64,000 nt of DNA from Burkholderiaceae bacterium. Its GTDB lineage: Bacteria; Pseudomonadota; Gammaproteobacteria; Burkholderiales; Burkholderiaceae_F. The DNA is taken from the NCBI GenBank assembly GCA_022843955.1, contig JALHMQ010000010.1:101878-165877 (forward strand). Reading direction: 5' to 3'. Of the stretch, positions 33,587-41,443 are shown piece after piece. Both the position numbers and the translations under genes were made by a program. How positions within the stretch are numbered: position 1 is the first letter of the stretch; each line of letters begins with the position of its first letter. The notes under the pieces were generated by a model, which was given only the letters and a program-made list of their open reading frames with translations, ran no database searches and was not told where the DNA came from.

Positions 33587-34633
33587 TCATGTCGACCGCG
33601 TGTCGCGGGCGGCGCGCTGGGCACGGTCGAGCTCGCGCGCGTAGTCGCAGTAGGTGCCGATGGTGCCCAGCACGAGCGCCTTCTTGCGGTCGTCCAGCGG
33701 CGCCAGCTTGCGGGCCGGCGCGCCGCCCCACAGGAAGCCGCTGCCCAGCACCTGGCCAGGCGCGGTGACCGCACCGGCGGCGACGAAGCTGTCGTCCTCG
33801 GCCACCGTGCCGGCGGCCACATCGCTGCCGATGCCGATCAGGCAGCGGTCGCCGATGGTGCAATCGGCCAGCGTGACGTTGTGGCCGATGGTGCTGTCGA
33901 CGCCGATGCGAATGCCGCCCGCGGCTGCGGTGAGCACCGAGTTGTCCTGCACGTTGCTGCGGGCGCCGATGTGGATCTCGCCGCGCGTCGCATCCAGGCG
34001 GCAGCCGTACCAGATGCTGCTGTCGGCCTGCGCCATCACCTGGCCGCGCAGCAGCGCCGTGTTGGCGACGAACGCCGTCGCAGCGAGTGCGGTCTGGGCA
34101 TCGGCACCGTGCCAGTCGCGCGCGTCAGCCTCGTTGCGGTCGCGCAGCGCGGCGCGGCGGGCGGCGATCTCGGCCGGTGTCAGCGCGCGCACCGGTTTGG
34201 CGGGCTTGCCCGCGTACAGCGTGGCTGCGGTCAGTTCGCTGCGCGGGTAGACCACGCTGCCGGCTTCCAGGACGACGCCAGGGGCGAGCACCGAGCCATC
34301 GAGGATCACGCAGTTCTCCTCGATCACGCAGTCGTCCTGCACGGTGCAGGCGTGGACCACGGCGTTGCGGCCGACCGTGACGTTGTGGCCGATCAAGGTC
34401 GGGTACACGTCGTGCGCGATGTGCACGCTGGCGCCGCGGCCGAGCTGCAGCGCATCGCCAGCGGCGACATGGTGGCCATCGGCACGGATCACCGCACCGG
34501 CGCCGAACCAGGCATCACGGCCGAGCACGATGCGGCCGACGATCGCGTGGCCCGCGCCTGCGTGGCGCAGCGGACCGGCCAGTTGCGGCGACACGTCGCC
34601 GTAGGGGAGAACGTTGAGGGCAGCAGTGTTCAT
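33587..34633 (-). CDS. Two-domain gamma-carbonic-anhydrase-like hexapeptide protein
   Basis: 348 residues with two left-handed beta-helix domains (about 10-145 and 185-315), whereas YrdA/PaaY/Cam homologues are single domains of about 180-250. Aligned by eye with YrdA, domain 1 keeps the Arg50/Asp52 pair, the first zinc His (His71) and the last (His94), but has Arg89 in place of the middle His. Domain 2 keeps Gln229/Asp230 and the middle His (His251), but has Thr235 and Ala256 in place of the others. Together they supply one complete ligand set. The ATG at 34633 lacks a strong ribosome site; 18 more upstream codons are open. Catalytic activity is unproven. Confidence 0.85.
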   Translation of the reverse strand: MNTAALNVLPYGDVSPQLAGPLRHAGAGHAIVGRIVLGRDAWFGAGAVIRADGHHVAAGDALQLGRGASVHIAHDVYPTLIGHNVTVGRNAVVHACTVQDDCVIEENCVILDGSVLAPGVVLEAGSVVYPRSELTAATLYAGKPAKPVRALTPAEIAARRAALRDRNEADARDWHGADAQTALAATAFVANTALLRGQVMAQADSSIWYGCRLDATRGEIHIGARSNVQDNSVLTAAAGGIRIGVDSTIGHNVTLADCTIGDRCLIGIGSDVAAGTVAEDDSFVAAGAVTAPGQVLGSGFLWGGAPARKLAPLDDRKKALVLGTIGTYCDYARELDRAQRAARDTRST

Positions 34634-34751
34634 CGAGAGAGAGGCAAGGGCGCAGCGCCGGCATGGGCCCGGCACAGGGACCGGCACAGGGGCCGGGCGG
34701 CGCGAGCGATCAGGGCAATCAAAGCAAGCCGTGCAAGGTTAGCGCAGCAGG

Positions 34752-36524
34752 TCAGACCGACGGGGCGTCACGGCGTTCCGCCGCACCGCCTGCGCGCCAG
34801 CGTCGCTCGGCGTCGTCCCACGCGGCGAGTGGCTGCAGGTCGGGTACCCAGGCCAGACCGGTCTTGGCGTCGGAGGACACCGCCTCCGAGGTCACCAGCG
34901 CGTCGATCAGCGCGGGCTGCCCGGCGTGCAGCGCCTGCATGGCGCGCGCGAGGGCCGCGGGCAGGTCGGCAGCGCGTTCCACCCGTTCGGCGTGCAGGCC
35001 GAAGCCGCGCGCCATGGCGGCGTAGTCGGCGTGCTGCAGGCGGGTGCCGACCACCTTGCCATGCGTGGTCGCCTGATCGTGCACCTCGATCTGCCAGGCA
35101 CCGTTGTTGGCGACCACGATCAGCAGCGCAATGCCGTGTCGCGCAGCGGTGTCGATCTCCATCGCGTTGAAGCCGAAGGCGCCATCGCCGGTCAACACCG
35201 CCACCGTGCGGCCCGGGCAGGCGAGCGCCGCGCCGATGCCGAAGCCGGTGCCGATGCCGATGCAGCCGAGCGAGCCGGGATCGAAGTAGGTCGCGCATGA
35301 CACGCCCACGCGAGCGAACGACAGGAAGTCGCCGCCATCGGCGACGACGATCGCGTCGGTGCCGATCGCCTGTTGCACACCGGCGAGCAGCCGGTTCGGA
35401 TGCATGCGGCCGTCGGCGCCGTCAGGCGCGTTGCGCATCGACTCGCGCAGCTTGGCGGCGCGCTCCTCGTGCCGCTGGCGCAGCGCCTGCGCCCAGGCAC
35501 GGTCGAGCGCCGGCGCACGGCCCTGCGCCGCCCGCACGATCGCATCCAGCGCCAGCCGCGGCGAGGCCAGCAGTTCGACGTCGCCGCGGCGGTTGTCGCG
35601 CAGTTCGGCGGTGGTGTCGGCGATGCGCAGGAAGCGCGCGCCGCCGAACACCGCGGGCGAGCCGTAGCCGAGCTGGAAGTCGAGCCGGCGGCCGACGGTG
35701 AGCACGAGGTCGGCCTCGCCCATCACGCTGCCGCGCATCGCTGCCACCACCGACGGGTGAGCATCGGGCACCAGGCCCTTGCTTTCGCCGGTGTCGAGAT
35801 AAGGCGCGCCAAGTGCGTCGAGCAGGGCGATCAGTGCGTCGCCCGCGCCGCGCGCACCGCGCCCGCTGATCACGAGCGGCCGACGTGCCTTCCACAGCAT
35901 CTCGACGGCGCGCTCGATCGATGGCGCATCAGGCGGCAATTGCGGACGCGGGCGCGGCTGGAAGTGTTCGTCCAGCAGCACCGCGGCGGCAACCGGCGCG
36001 CGCAAGGTGTCGGTGGGAAAGTCCAGGTAGGCCGGCCCCGGTTCGCCGCCGTGGCCGGCGGCACGCGCCAGTGCCTCGTCGAGTTCCTGCAGCACCAGCG
36101 CCGGCTCGCGCACGGTGCGTGCGTAGCGGGTGATGGAACGCAGCAGGTCGGTGTGCACGATGTCCTGCAGCGCGCCGCGGTTCTCCTGCGGCCGCGGTGG
36201 CACGCCGGAAAGCACCAGCACCGGCGCGCGGGCGACATGCGCATTGGCGATGCCGGTCATTGCATTGGTCACGCCGGGTCCGCCGGTCACCAGCGCCACG
36301 CCGACGCGGCCGGTCAGTTCGCCGTAGGCATGCGCCATGTAGACGGCGGCACGCTCATCGCGCACGTCGACGATGCCGATGCCTTCGGCGTCCAGCCGCA
36401 TCCAGATCGGCATGATGTGGCCACCGCACAGCGCGAACACGCGGTCGATGCCACGCGCTTTCAGGCAGCGCGCGATGACGCCGGCGGCGGTGTCGGCGGT
36501 GAGCGGTGGAGGAGCGGCCGTCAT
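34752..36524 (-). CDS. ThDP-dependent enzyme, oxalyl-CoA decarboxylase / 2-hydroxyacyl-CoA lyase group
   Basis: Protein of 590 residues with the three-domain ThDP fold. The N-terminal Pyr domain has the cofactor-activating Glu in VRDERAAVY (near residue 57) and ENRGALQD. A central NAD/FAD-like domain follows, and the PP domain has GDGAFGFNAMEID...NN near 430-460. Acetolactate synthase is possible, but no small subunit is adjacent. Position at the end of a 2-hydroxyisobutyryl-CoA mutase gene set favours a lyase that splits 2-hydroxyacyl-CoA to a ketone and formyl-CoA. That assignment is inference; no formyl-CoA transferase is seen nearby. Confidence 0.75.
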   Translation of the reverse strand: MTAAPPPLTADTAAGVIARCLKARGIDRVFALCGGHIMPIWMRLDAEGIGIVDVRDERAAVYMAHAYGELTGRVGVALVTGGPGVTNAMTGIANAHVARAPVLVLSGVPPRPQENRGALQDIVHTDLLRSITRYARTVREPALVLQELDEALARAAGHGGEPGPAYLDFPTDTLRAPVAAAVLLDEHFQPRPRPQLPPDAPSIERAVEMLWKARRPLVISGRGARGAGDALIALLDALGAPYLDTGESKGLVPDAHPSVVAAMRGSVMGEADLVLTVGRRLDFQLGYGSPAVFGGARFLRIADTTAELRDNRRGDVELLASPRLALDAIVRAAQGRAPALDRAWAQALRQRHEERAAKLRESMRNAPDGADGRMHPNRLLAGVQQAIGTDAIVVADGGDFLSFARVGVSCATYFDPGSLGCIGIGTGFGIGAALACPGRTVAVLTGDGAFGFNAMEIDTAARHGIALLIVVANNGAWQIEVHDQATTHGKVVGTRLQHADYAAMARGFGLHAERVERAADLPAALARAMQALHAGQPALIDALVTSEAVSSDAKTGLAWVPDLQPLAAWDDAERRWRAGGAAERRDAPSV

Positions 36525-36547
36525 GCGCTGGCCTTTTCAGCCCCGAC

Positions 36548-36562
36548 GGCCGCGTAGCGGCC
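36548..36562. other. Short hairpin upstream of the ThDP enzyme gene
   Basis: GGCCGC / GCGGCC with a 3-nt loop in the 207-bp gap between hcmA and the ThDP enzyme gene. The sequence GGCCGCGTAGC recurs about 100 bp away near 36656. Role unknown. Confidence 0.3.
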
Positions 36563-36714
36563 ACCGGATGGAACAGGGAATCGAGTGGCTTGACTCATGC
36601 TGACTCGGGAGCACGCGGACCACGCTGCGCTGACGAGACTCGCCAGCGCTTGTTGCGGCCGCGTAGCCCCTCGTTCGTCGATCAGCGAAGCCAAATGGGC
36701 GCATCGAAGCCGCG

Positions 36715-36726
36715 CCACTCGAGTGG
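36715..36726. other. 12-bp perfect palindrome after hcmA
   Basis: CCACTCGAGTGG is a perfect 12-bp palindrome 5 bp beyond the hcmA stop codon. It could be a protein-binding site; it has no T-run. Confidence 0.3.
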
Positions 36727-36731
36727 CTGCG

Positions 36732-38420
36732 TCAGAACACCGGCGTCTCACGGTAAGTGCCCCACAGCGTCTTGAGCTTCTCCACGATGTCGCCCATCGT
36801 GGCGCCGTGTCGTACCAGTTCGATCGTGACCGGCATGATGTTCTGCGTCTCATCCTTGGCAACGGCGAGCAGTTGCTCCAGCAACTGCTCGATCTTGGCG
36901 TTGTCGCGTTCACGCCGCACGCGCTGGGTGCGGGCGATCTGGCGGTCGGCCGTGGTCTTGTCGTACGGATGGACCTCGAAGTCGGCCTTCTCCTCGTTCT
37001 CGCGGAAGCGGTTGACACCGATCACCGGCTTCTCGCCCGACTGCTTGCGCAGCGCGGTCTCGTAGGCGAAGTCCGCGATGTGCTTCTGGAACCAGCCCTG
37101 CTCGATCAGCTTGATCGCCCCGCCGCGCTCCTCGACCTCTTTCAGGATCTCGAAGATCTTGTTCTCGTACTCGGTGGTCAGCGCCTCGACGAAGTAGCTG
37201 CCGCCGAGCGGGTCGATCACGTTGGTGACGTTGGTCTCCTCGGCGATGATCTGCTGGGTGCGCAACGCCATTTTCATTGCGTCTTCGGTGGGTATCGCGA
37301 AGGCTTCGTCATAACCGTTGGTGTGCAGCGACTGCGCACCGCCGAGTACGGCGCTCAACGCCTGCAGCGTGGTGCGCACGATGTTGACCTTGTACTGCGG
37401 CTTGGTCAGCGTGGCTGCCGCCGTCTGGCAGTGGAAGCGCAGCCGCATGCTGTCCGGGTTCCTGGCGCCGAAGCGCTCCTTCATGATCTTCGCGTAGCAG
37501 CGGCGCAATGCGCGGAACTTGGCCACCTCTTCGAAGAAGTCGCCCTGGCTGACGAAGAAGAACGCCAGCCGCGGCGCGAACTCGTCCACGTCCATGCCCG
37601 TCTTGAGCACCTCCTCGACGTAGACGATCAGATTGGCCAGCGTGAAGGCCGCCTCCTGCAGCGGCGACGAACCGGCTTCGCTGATGTGATAGCCGGAGAT
37701 GTTGATCGGGTTGTAGCGCTTCAGGTGCCTGGCGCTGTAGGTGATGAGGTCGCGGCAGATGCGCACGCTCGGCGCGATCGGATAGATGTACTCCTTCTGC
37801 GCCATGTACTCCTTGAGGATGTCGGCCTGCACGGTGCCCGACAGCCGGTTGAGGTCGTAGCCGCGCTGCTCCGCCAGTGCCACGTACATCGCCAGCAGGA
37901 TCCAGGCGGTGGGGTTGATCGTCAGCGACACCGAAATCTTTTCCAGGTCGATGTCGGCGAGCAGCGCCTCCATGTCGGCCAGCGTGTCGATCGCCACGCC
38001 TTCGCGGCCGACCTCGCCGTCGCTCATCGGATGGTCTGAGTCGTAGCCCATCAGCGTGGGCATGTCGAAGTCGGTGGAGATTCCTGTCTGGCCTTGCGCG
38101 ATCAGGTACTTGAAACGCCGGTTGGTGTCCTCGCCGGTGCCGAATCCGGCGATCTGGCGCATGGTCCAGGTGCGGCTGCGGTACATCGTCGGATACGGGC
38201 CGCGCGTGAACGGATAGCGGCCCGGCAGGCCGATGTCTTCGACCGGCGTGGCGGCGACATCGGCGGCGGTGTACACCCGCTTGACGGCAAAGTCGCCGAT
38301 TGTGAAGAACTGTTCCTTGCGTTCGGCCTGCTTCTTCAGGAACGACGCGACTTCGTTTGCTTCCCAGTCCGCGCGCTCGCGCTGGAGCTTGTCAGTGAGG
38401 TTCGGATCAAGCCAGGTCAT
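36732..38420 (-). CDS. hcmA: 2-hydroxyisobutyryl-CoA mutase, catalytic subunit
   Basis: Coenzyme-B12-dependent acyl-CoA mutase catalytic chain of 562 residues without its own B12 domain. Specificity positions read Ile90 (RQIAGFG), Asp117 (STDFDMPT) and Gln208 (YMAQKEYIYP). Methylmalonyl-CoA mutase has Tyr and Arg at the first and third, isobutyryl-CoA mutase Phe and Gln; Ile90 with Asp117 marks the Aquincola-type HcmA, of the same length. The enzyme interconverts 2-hydroxyisobutyryl-CoA and 3-hydroxybutyryl-CoA. AAGGAG precedes the ATG, and the start overlaps the meaB-like gene by 14 nt, implying coupling with its chaperone. Homologues are often auto-labelled methylmalonyl-CoA mutase. Confidence 0.9.
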   Translation of the reverse strand: MTWLDPNLTDKLQRERADWEANEVASFLKKQAERKEQFFTIGDFAVKRVYTAADVAATPVEDIGLPGRYPFTRGPYPTMYRSRTWTMRQIAGFGTGEDTNRRFKYLIAQGQTGISTDFDMPTLMGYDSDHPMSDGEVGREGVAIDTLADMEALLADIDLEKISVSLTINPTAWILLAMYVALAEQRGYDLNRLSGTVQADILKEYMAQKEYIYPIAPSVRICRDLITYSARHLKRYNPINISGYHISEAGSSPLQEAAFTLANLIVYVEEVLKTGMDVDEFAPRLAFFFVSQGDFFEEVAKFRALRRCYAKIMKERFGARNPDSMRLRFHCQTAAATLTKPQYKVNIVRTTLQALSAVLGGAQSLHTNGYDEAFAIPTEDAMKMALRTQQIIAEETNVTNVIDPLGGSYFVEALTTEYENKIFEILKEVEERGGAIKLIEQGWFQKHIADFAYETALRKQSGEKPVIGVNRFRENEEKADFEVHPYDKTTADRQIARTQRVRRERDNAKIEQLLEQLLAVAKDETQNIMPVTIELVRHGATMGDIVEKLKTLWGTYRETPVF

Positions 38421-39396
38421 CGGCGTACTCCTTGCGTAACGTTCGTGCGATCAGGGTCTGTGCGGCGGCGTAAGGATCGGTGCCGCGCAAGGCGAGGGTG
38501 TCGGCCAGCGGCGGGGCGATGTCGCGGGCCGCATTGGCAAAGCGTTCGAGCAGCATCGTCTGCGCCGTCTTTTCCAGGCGGAAAGCGGCCACGCGGCGCC
38601 GCCTCTGCAGGCCGAGATCGGTGGCGGCAAGCACGTCGCGGTGCTGGACGATGCGCATCAGCAGGTCGTCGATGCCCTGACCCGTGTAGGCGCTGACGCC
38701 GACCACCGGCACCTGCCACGCCGGCTTGCCCTGCATGGCGCTGAGGGTGCCCAGGGTGAGCATCTGCTTCAGATCGGTGAGGGTGCGGTTCGCATCGTCA
38801 CGATCGCACTTGCTCACCACGTGGATGTCGGCGATCTCCAGGATGCCGGCCTTGATCGCCTGGATCTCGTCGCCCAGGCCGGGCGCGGAAACGACGACCG
38901 TGGTGTCGGAGGCCCGCGCGATTTCCACCTCGTCCTGGCCCACGCCCACGGTCTCGATGATGATGGTGCGAAAGCCGGCCACGTCGAGGATGTCGACCGC
39001 GTCGAGTGCAGCGCGGGCCATGCCGCCGGTGGCGCCACGCGTGGCCATGCTGCGGATGAACACATCCGGGTCGTTGGCCAGTTCGGTCATGCGGATGCGA
39101 TCACCAAGGATCGCGCCGCCGGAATACGGACTCGACGGATCCACCGCGACGATGCCCACGCGTGCGCCGCGCGCGCGCAAGGCGGCGGTGAGGCGTGCCA
39201 CCAACGTCGATTTGCCGCTGCCCGGCACGCCGGTGAGGCCGATGACGTGCGCCTGTCCCGCGCGCCGGTAGATCTGAGCCAGCGCGGGGCGGGCCTCGGC
39301 CAGGCCGATTTCCGCCCGCGAGATCATCCGCCCGGCCGCGCGGATGTTGCCTGCAGCGACTTGTTCGAGCAGCGCCAGCGACGGTATGTAGCTCAT
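38407..39396 (-). CDS. MeaB/ArgK-type GTPase chaperone of the B12 mutase
   Basis: G3E-family GTPase, 329 residues, that protects and reloads adenosylcobalamin mutases (MeaB family; MeaH in the 2-hydroxyisobutyrate literature). The P-loop GVPGSGKST is near residues 55-63, with ILGDRIRM, the switch ETVGVGQDEVE and a guanine-specificity motif SKCDRDD. A C-terminal dimerisation arm follows. It lies directly between the ligase gene (10 nt away) and hcmA (14-nt overlap). Confidence 0.93.
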   Translation of the reverse strand: MSYIPSLALLEQVAAGNIRAAGRMISRAEIGLAEARPALAQIYRRAGQAHVIGLTGVPGSGKSTLVARLTAALRARGARVGIVAVDPSSPYSGGAILGDRIRMTELANDPDVFIRSMATRGATGGMARAALDAVDILDVAGFRTIIIETVGVGQDEVEIARASDTTVVVSAPGLGDEIQAIKAGILEIADIHVVSKCDRDDANRTLTDLKQMLTLGTLSAMQGKPAWQVPVVGVSAYTGQGIDDLLMRIVQHRDVLAATDLGLQRRRRVAAFRLEKTAQTMLLERFANAARDIAPPLADTLALRGTDPYAAAQTLIARTLRKEYADDLA

Positions 39397-39405
39397 GCCG
39401 CCCGC

Positions 39406-40848
39406 CTAGGTGCCGCGCTGCAATTGCGCATTGAGGCTGCGGAACACTTCGCGATCATCGATCACGCGGCGCGCCTTGAAATCGGTGCGCGCGATGCTGC
39501 CGGGCGCGGCGATCTCCACCTTGGTGCGGATGCCGAGCACGGTCTGCAGCTTGTGGCCAACCTCGCGCCGGAACGCCTCGATCGCCTCGCTGCCGCTGCG
39601 ATGCAGGCCCTCTGCTGGTTCCACCCGTAGCAGCAGCTCGTCCATCGCGGCGTCGCGCGTGATGACGATCCGGTGTTCGCCGCCGTAGCCCGGCAACTGG
39701 TTGAGCGCAGCGTCGATCTCGCTCGGATAGATGTTCTCGCCGCGGATCGTGAACATGTCGTCGATGCGGCCGAAGATGCCTTGCGGCAGCCGAGGATAGG
39801 TGCGGCCGCAGGGGTTCGCCTCGTTGACCCACTGGGTGAGGTCGCCCGAGAGCAGCCGGATCATCGGCTGGCTGGTGCGCTCCAGGTGCGTGTACACCGG
39901 CGTGCCACGCTCGCCGTAGGGCACGCGCTGGAACTTCACCGGGTCGCACACCTCGGTGTAGATGATGTCCTGCCAGCACAGCATGCCCTGGTTGCTCTCT
40001 CGGCTTGCGGCCACGTTCATGAACGGCGACATCTCCGCCATCGAGCCGCAGTCATAGACCTTGGCGCCGTAGGTGTCTTCGATGCGGTCCTTCACGCCCG
40101 GCACCGAGGCGCCCGGCTCGCCCGAGAAGAACAGGCAGCGCAGGCCGAAGTCGCGCGGGTTGAGCTTTTCCTCGCGTGCCACTTCGCTCAGGTGGATCGC
40201 GTAGCTCGGCGTGCCATAGAACGCTGCCGGCTTCATCGTGTGCAGCCACTGCACCAGGCGCGCACTCATGCCGGGTGCGCCCGCACCGAACGGGAACGCG
40301 CGTGCATGCAGGCGCTCGGCCCCGGCCAGTGCGCCCCAGCTGCCCATGTAAAGACTGAACACCGCGGCCACGCAGATCATGTCGCCCGGGCGCATGCCCA
40401 TGCCCCACATGATCCGTGCGTGGGCGTTGGCGATCGTGCGCCAGTCGTTGCGGCCGACGGCGAAGGCGGTGGGGCGGCCCGTGGTGCCGCTGGTTCCGTG
40501 AATGTGGAATACCTCCTCGTCCGGCACGCACAGGTAGTCGCCGAAGGGCGGATGCGCCGCCTGCGAGCTGCGCAGGTCGATCTTCTTCACCACCGGCACG
40601 CGCGACTCGAAGTCTTCCAGCGTCTTGAGCTGGCTCGGGTGAAAGCCCGCCTCGTCCCACTTGCGTCGGTAAAACGGCGCGCTCTCATAGGCGTAGCGAC
40701 AGACCTCCTGCAGCCGCGTGAGGATCGCGCGCTCGCGCTCGGCGGCCGGCATCGTCTCGCGCACCGGGAACCAGTAGCGGCTGTCGGCCGGCGGCAGGTA
40801 GGCCTCGTCGTACTGGGTCGGGAAGGACCACTGTTCCATCATCGCCAT
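39406..40848 (-). CDS. hcl: Acyl-CoA ligase, probable 2-hydroxyisobutyrate-CoA ligase
   Basis: ANL-superfamily AMP-forming ligase, 480 residues, of the phenylacetate-CoA ligase (PaaK) type. The P-loop-like HIHGTSGTTGRPTAF is near residues 112-126, YESAPFYRRKW near 54-64, YDCGSMAEMSPF carries the A5 region, and the C-terminal RTDFKARRVIDD carries the A10-like region. Context with hcmA and hcmB makes 2-hydroxyisobutyrate the likely substrate (ATP + acid + CoA to acyl-CoA + AMP + PPi). Phenylacetate is unlikely, as no paa genes are near. The specific substrate is inferred. Confidence 0.82.
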   Translation of the reverse strand: MAMMEQWSFPTQYDEAYLPPADSRYWFPVRETMPAAERERAILTRLQEVCRYAYESAPFYRRKWDEAGFHPSQLKTLEDFESRVPVVKKIDLRSSQAAHPPFGDYLCVPDEEVFHIHGTSGTTGRPTAFAVGRNDWRTIANAHARIMWGMGMRPGDMICVAAVFSLYMGSWGALAGAERLHARAFPFGAGAPGMSARLVQWLHTMKPAAFYGTPSYAIHLSEVAREEKLNPRDFGLRCLFFSGEPGASVPGVKDRIEDTYGAKVYDCGSMAEMSPFMNVAASRESNQGMLCWQDIIYTEVCDPVKFQRVPYGERGTPVYTHLERTSQPMIRLLSGDLTQWVNEANPCGRTYPRLPQGIFGRIDDMFTIRGENIYPSEIDAALNQLPGYGGEHRIVITRDAAMDELLLRVEPAEGLHRSGSEAIEAFRREVGHKLQTVLGIRTKVEIAAPGSIARTDFKARRVIDDREVFRSLNAQLQRGT

Positions 40849-40910
40849 CGCGGCTGTCTCCGGCCAGGCTGCCGCGGGCGGCAGCGCACTGGGTGTGAAA
40901 GCAAGGCAGG

Positions 40911-41321
40911 TCAGCGCGGTCCGCGCTGCTCGACCAGGCGCGTGAGCATGTCGATGATGGCCTGCGGCGGCGTGTCCTGCAGCAGAACCTCGGCCACGCC
41001 CATCTTCTTGAGCTCCACCACGTCTTCGTCGGGCATCACGCCGCCGGCCACGACGATGATGTCGTGGGCCTGCCGCTCGCCCAGCAGCTTGAAGATCTTG
41101 GGGAACACGGTCAGTTGCACGCCCGACAGCAGGCTCACGCCGAGCACGTCGACGTCTTCCTGGATCGCGGTGGCGACGACTTCATCCGGGGTGCGGTGCA
41201 GGCCGGAGTAGATGACGTCCATGCCGGCATCGCGCAGCGTGCGGGCGACCACCTTGACGCCGCGGTCATGGCCGTCGAGGCCGACCTTGGCAAGCAGGAC
41301 GCGGATCGGGGGAGTGCTCAT
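40911..41321 (-). CDS. hcmB: 2-hydroxyisobutyryl-CoA mutase, B12-binding subunit
   Basis: Cobalamin-binding chain of 136 residues, the length known for HcmB. The base-off B12 motif is complete: Asp16-Gly17-His18 (LDGHDRG, the His ligating cobalt), GVSLLSG near residues 64-70 and VVAGGVMPDED near 93-103. AAGGA lies just before the ATG at 41321; the upstream in-frame extension reaches into the divergent regulator region and is rejected. First gene of the minus-strand mutase operon, divergent from a GntR regulator. Confidence 0.92.
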   Translation of the reverse strand: MSTPPIRVLLAKVGLDGHDRGVKVVARTLRDAGMDVIYSGLHRTPDEVVATAIQEDVDVLGVSLLSGVQLTVFPKIFKLLGERQAHDIIVVAGGVMPDEDVVELKKMGVAEVLLQDTPPQAIIDMLTRLVEQRGPR

Positions 41322-41369
41322 GGAAATCCTTGCGAAAGTCACCGGGTCGGCGGGGCTTGTGCAATTTGC

Positions 41370-41380
41370 ATACCGTATAC
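41370..41380. promoter_or_regulatory. Candidate operator in the hcmB / GntR divergent region
   Basis: ATAC-C-GTAT (41370-41378) is a 4+4 inverted repeat overlapping the palindrome GTATAC (41375-41380). FCD-type GntR regulators often bind sites with a GTATAC-like core. It lies in the AT-rich centre of the 122-bp divergent gap, with GAATTC next to it, and is a reasonable binding site for the regulator encoded at 41444. Confidence 0.45.
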
Positions 41381-41443
41381 AGAATTCAGTTTCGCGGCTG
41401 GGGGCCGAGGCTGTCAAACTGCACCGCAACAATTCGAGGCGCC

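Noticed and set aside
33384..33863. Separate repeat-protein gene on the minus strand reading the 27-bp units
   Set aside because: It mostly overlaps the carbonic-anhydrase-like gene in another frame and has no ribosome site.
34752..36524. Acetolactate synthase for branched-chain amino acids
   Set aside because: No regulatory small subunit or ilv genes adjoin it, and it lies in the mutase operon. The possibility is not ruled out, only judged less likely.
36732..38420. Methylmalonyl-CoA mutase (or isobutyryl-CoA mutase) assignment for the mutase catalytic chain
   Set aside because: Ile90 and Asp117 replace the Tyr or Phe and Ala of those enzymes, Gln208 replaces the Arg of MCM, and the ligase and MeaB neighbours fit the 2-hydroxyisobutyrate operon better.
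39406..40848. Phenylacetate-CoA ligase (paaK) assignment
   Set aside because: No other paa genes are near; family resemblance is to the PaaK type generally and context favours 2-hydroxyisobutyrate.
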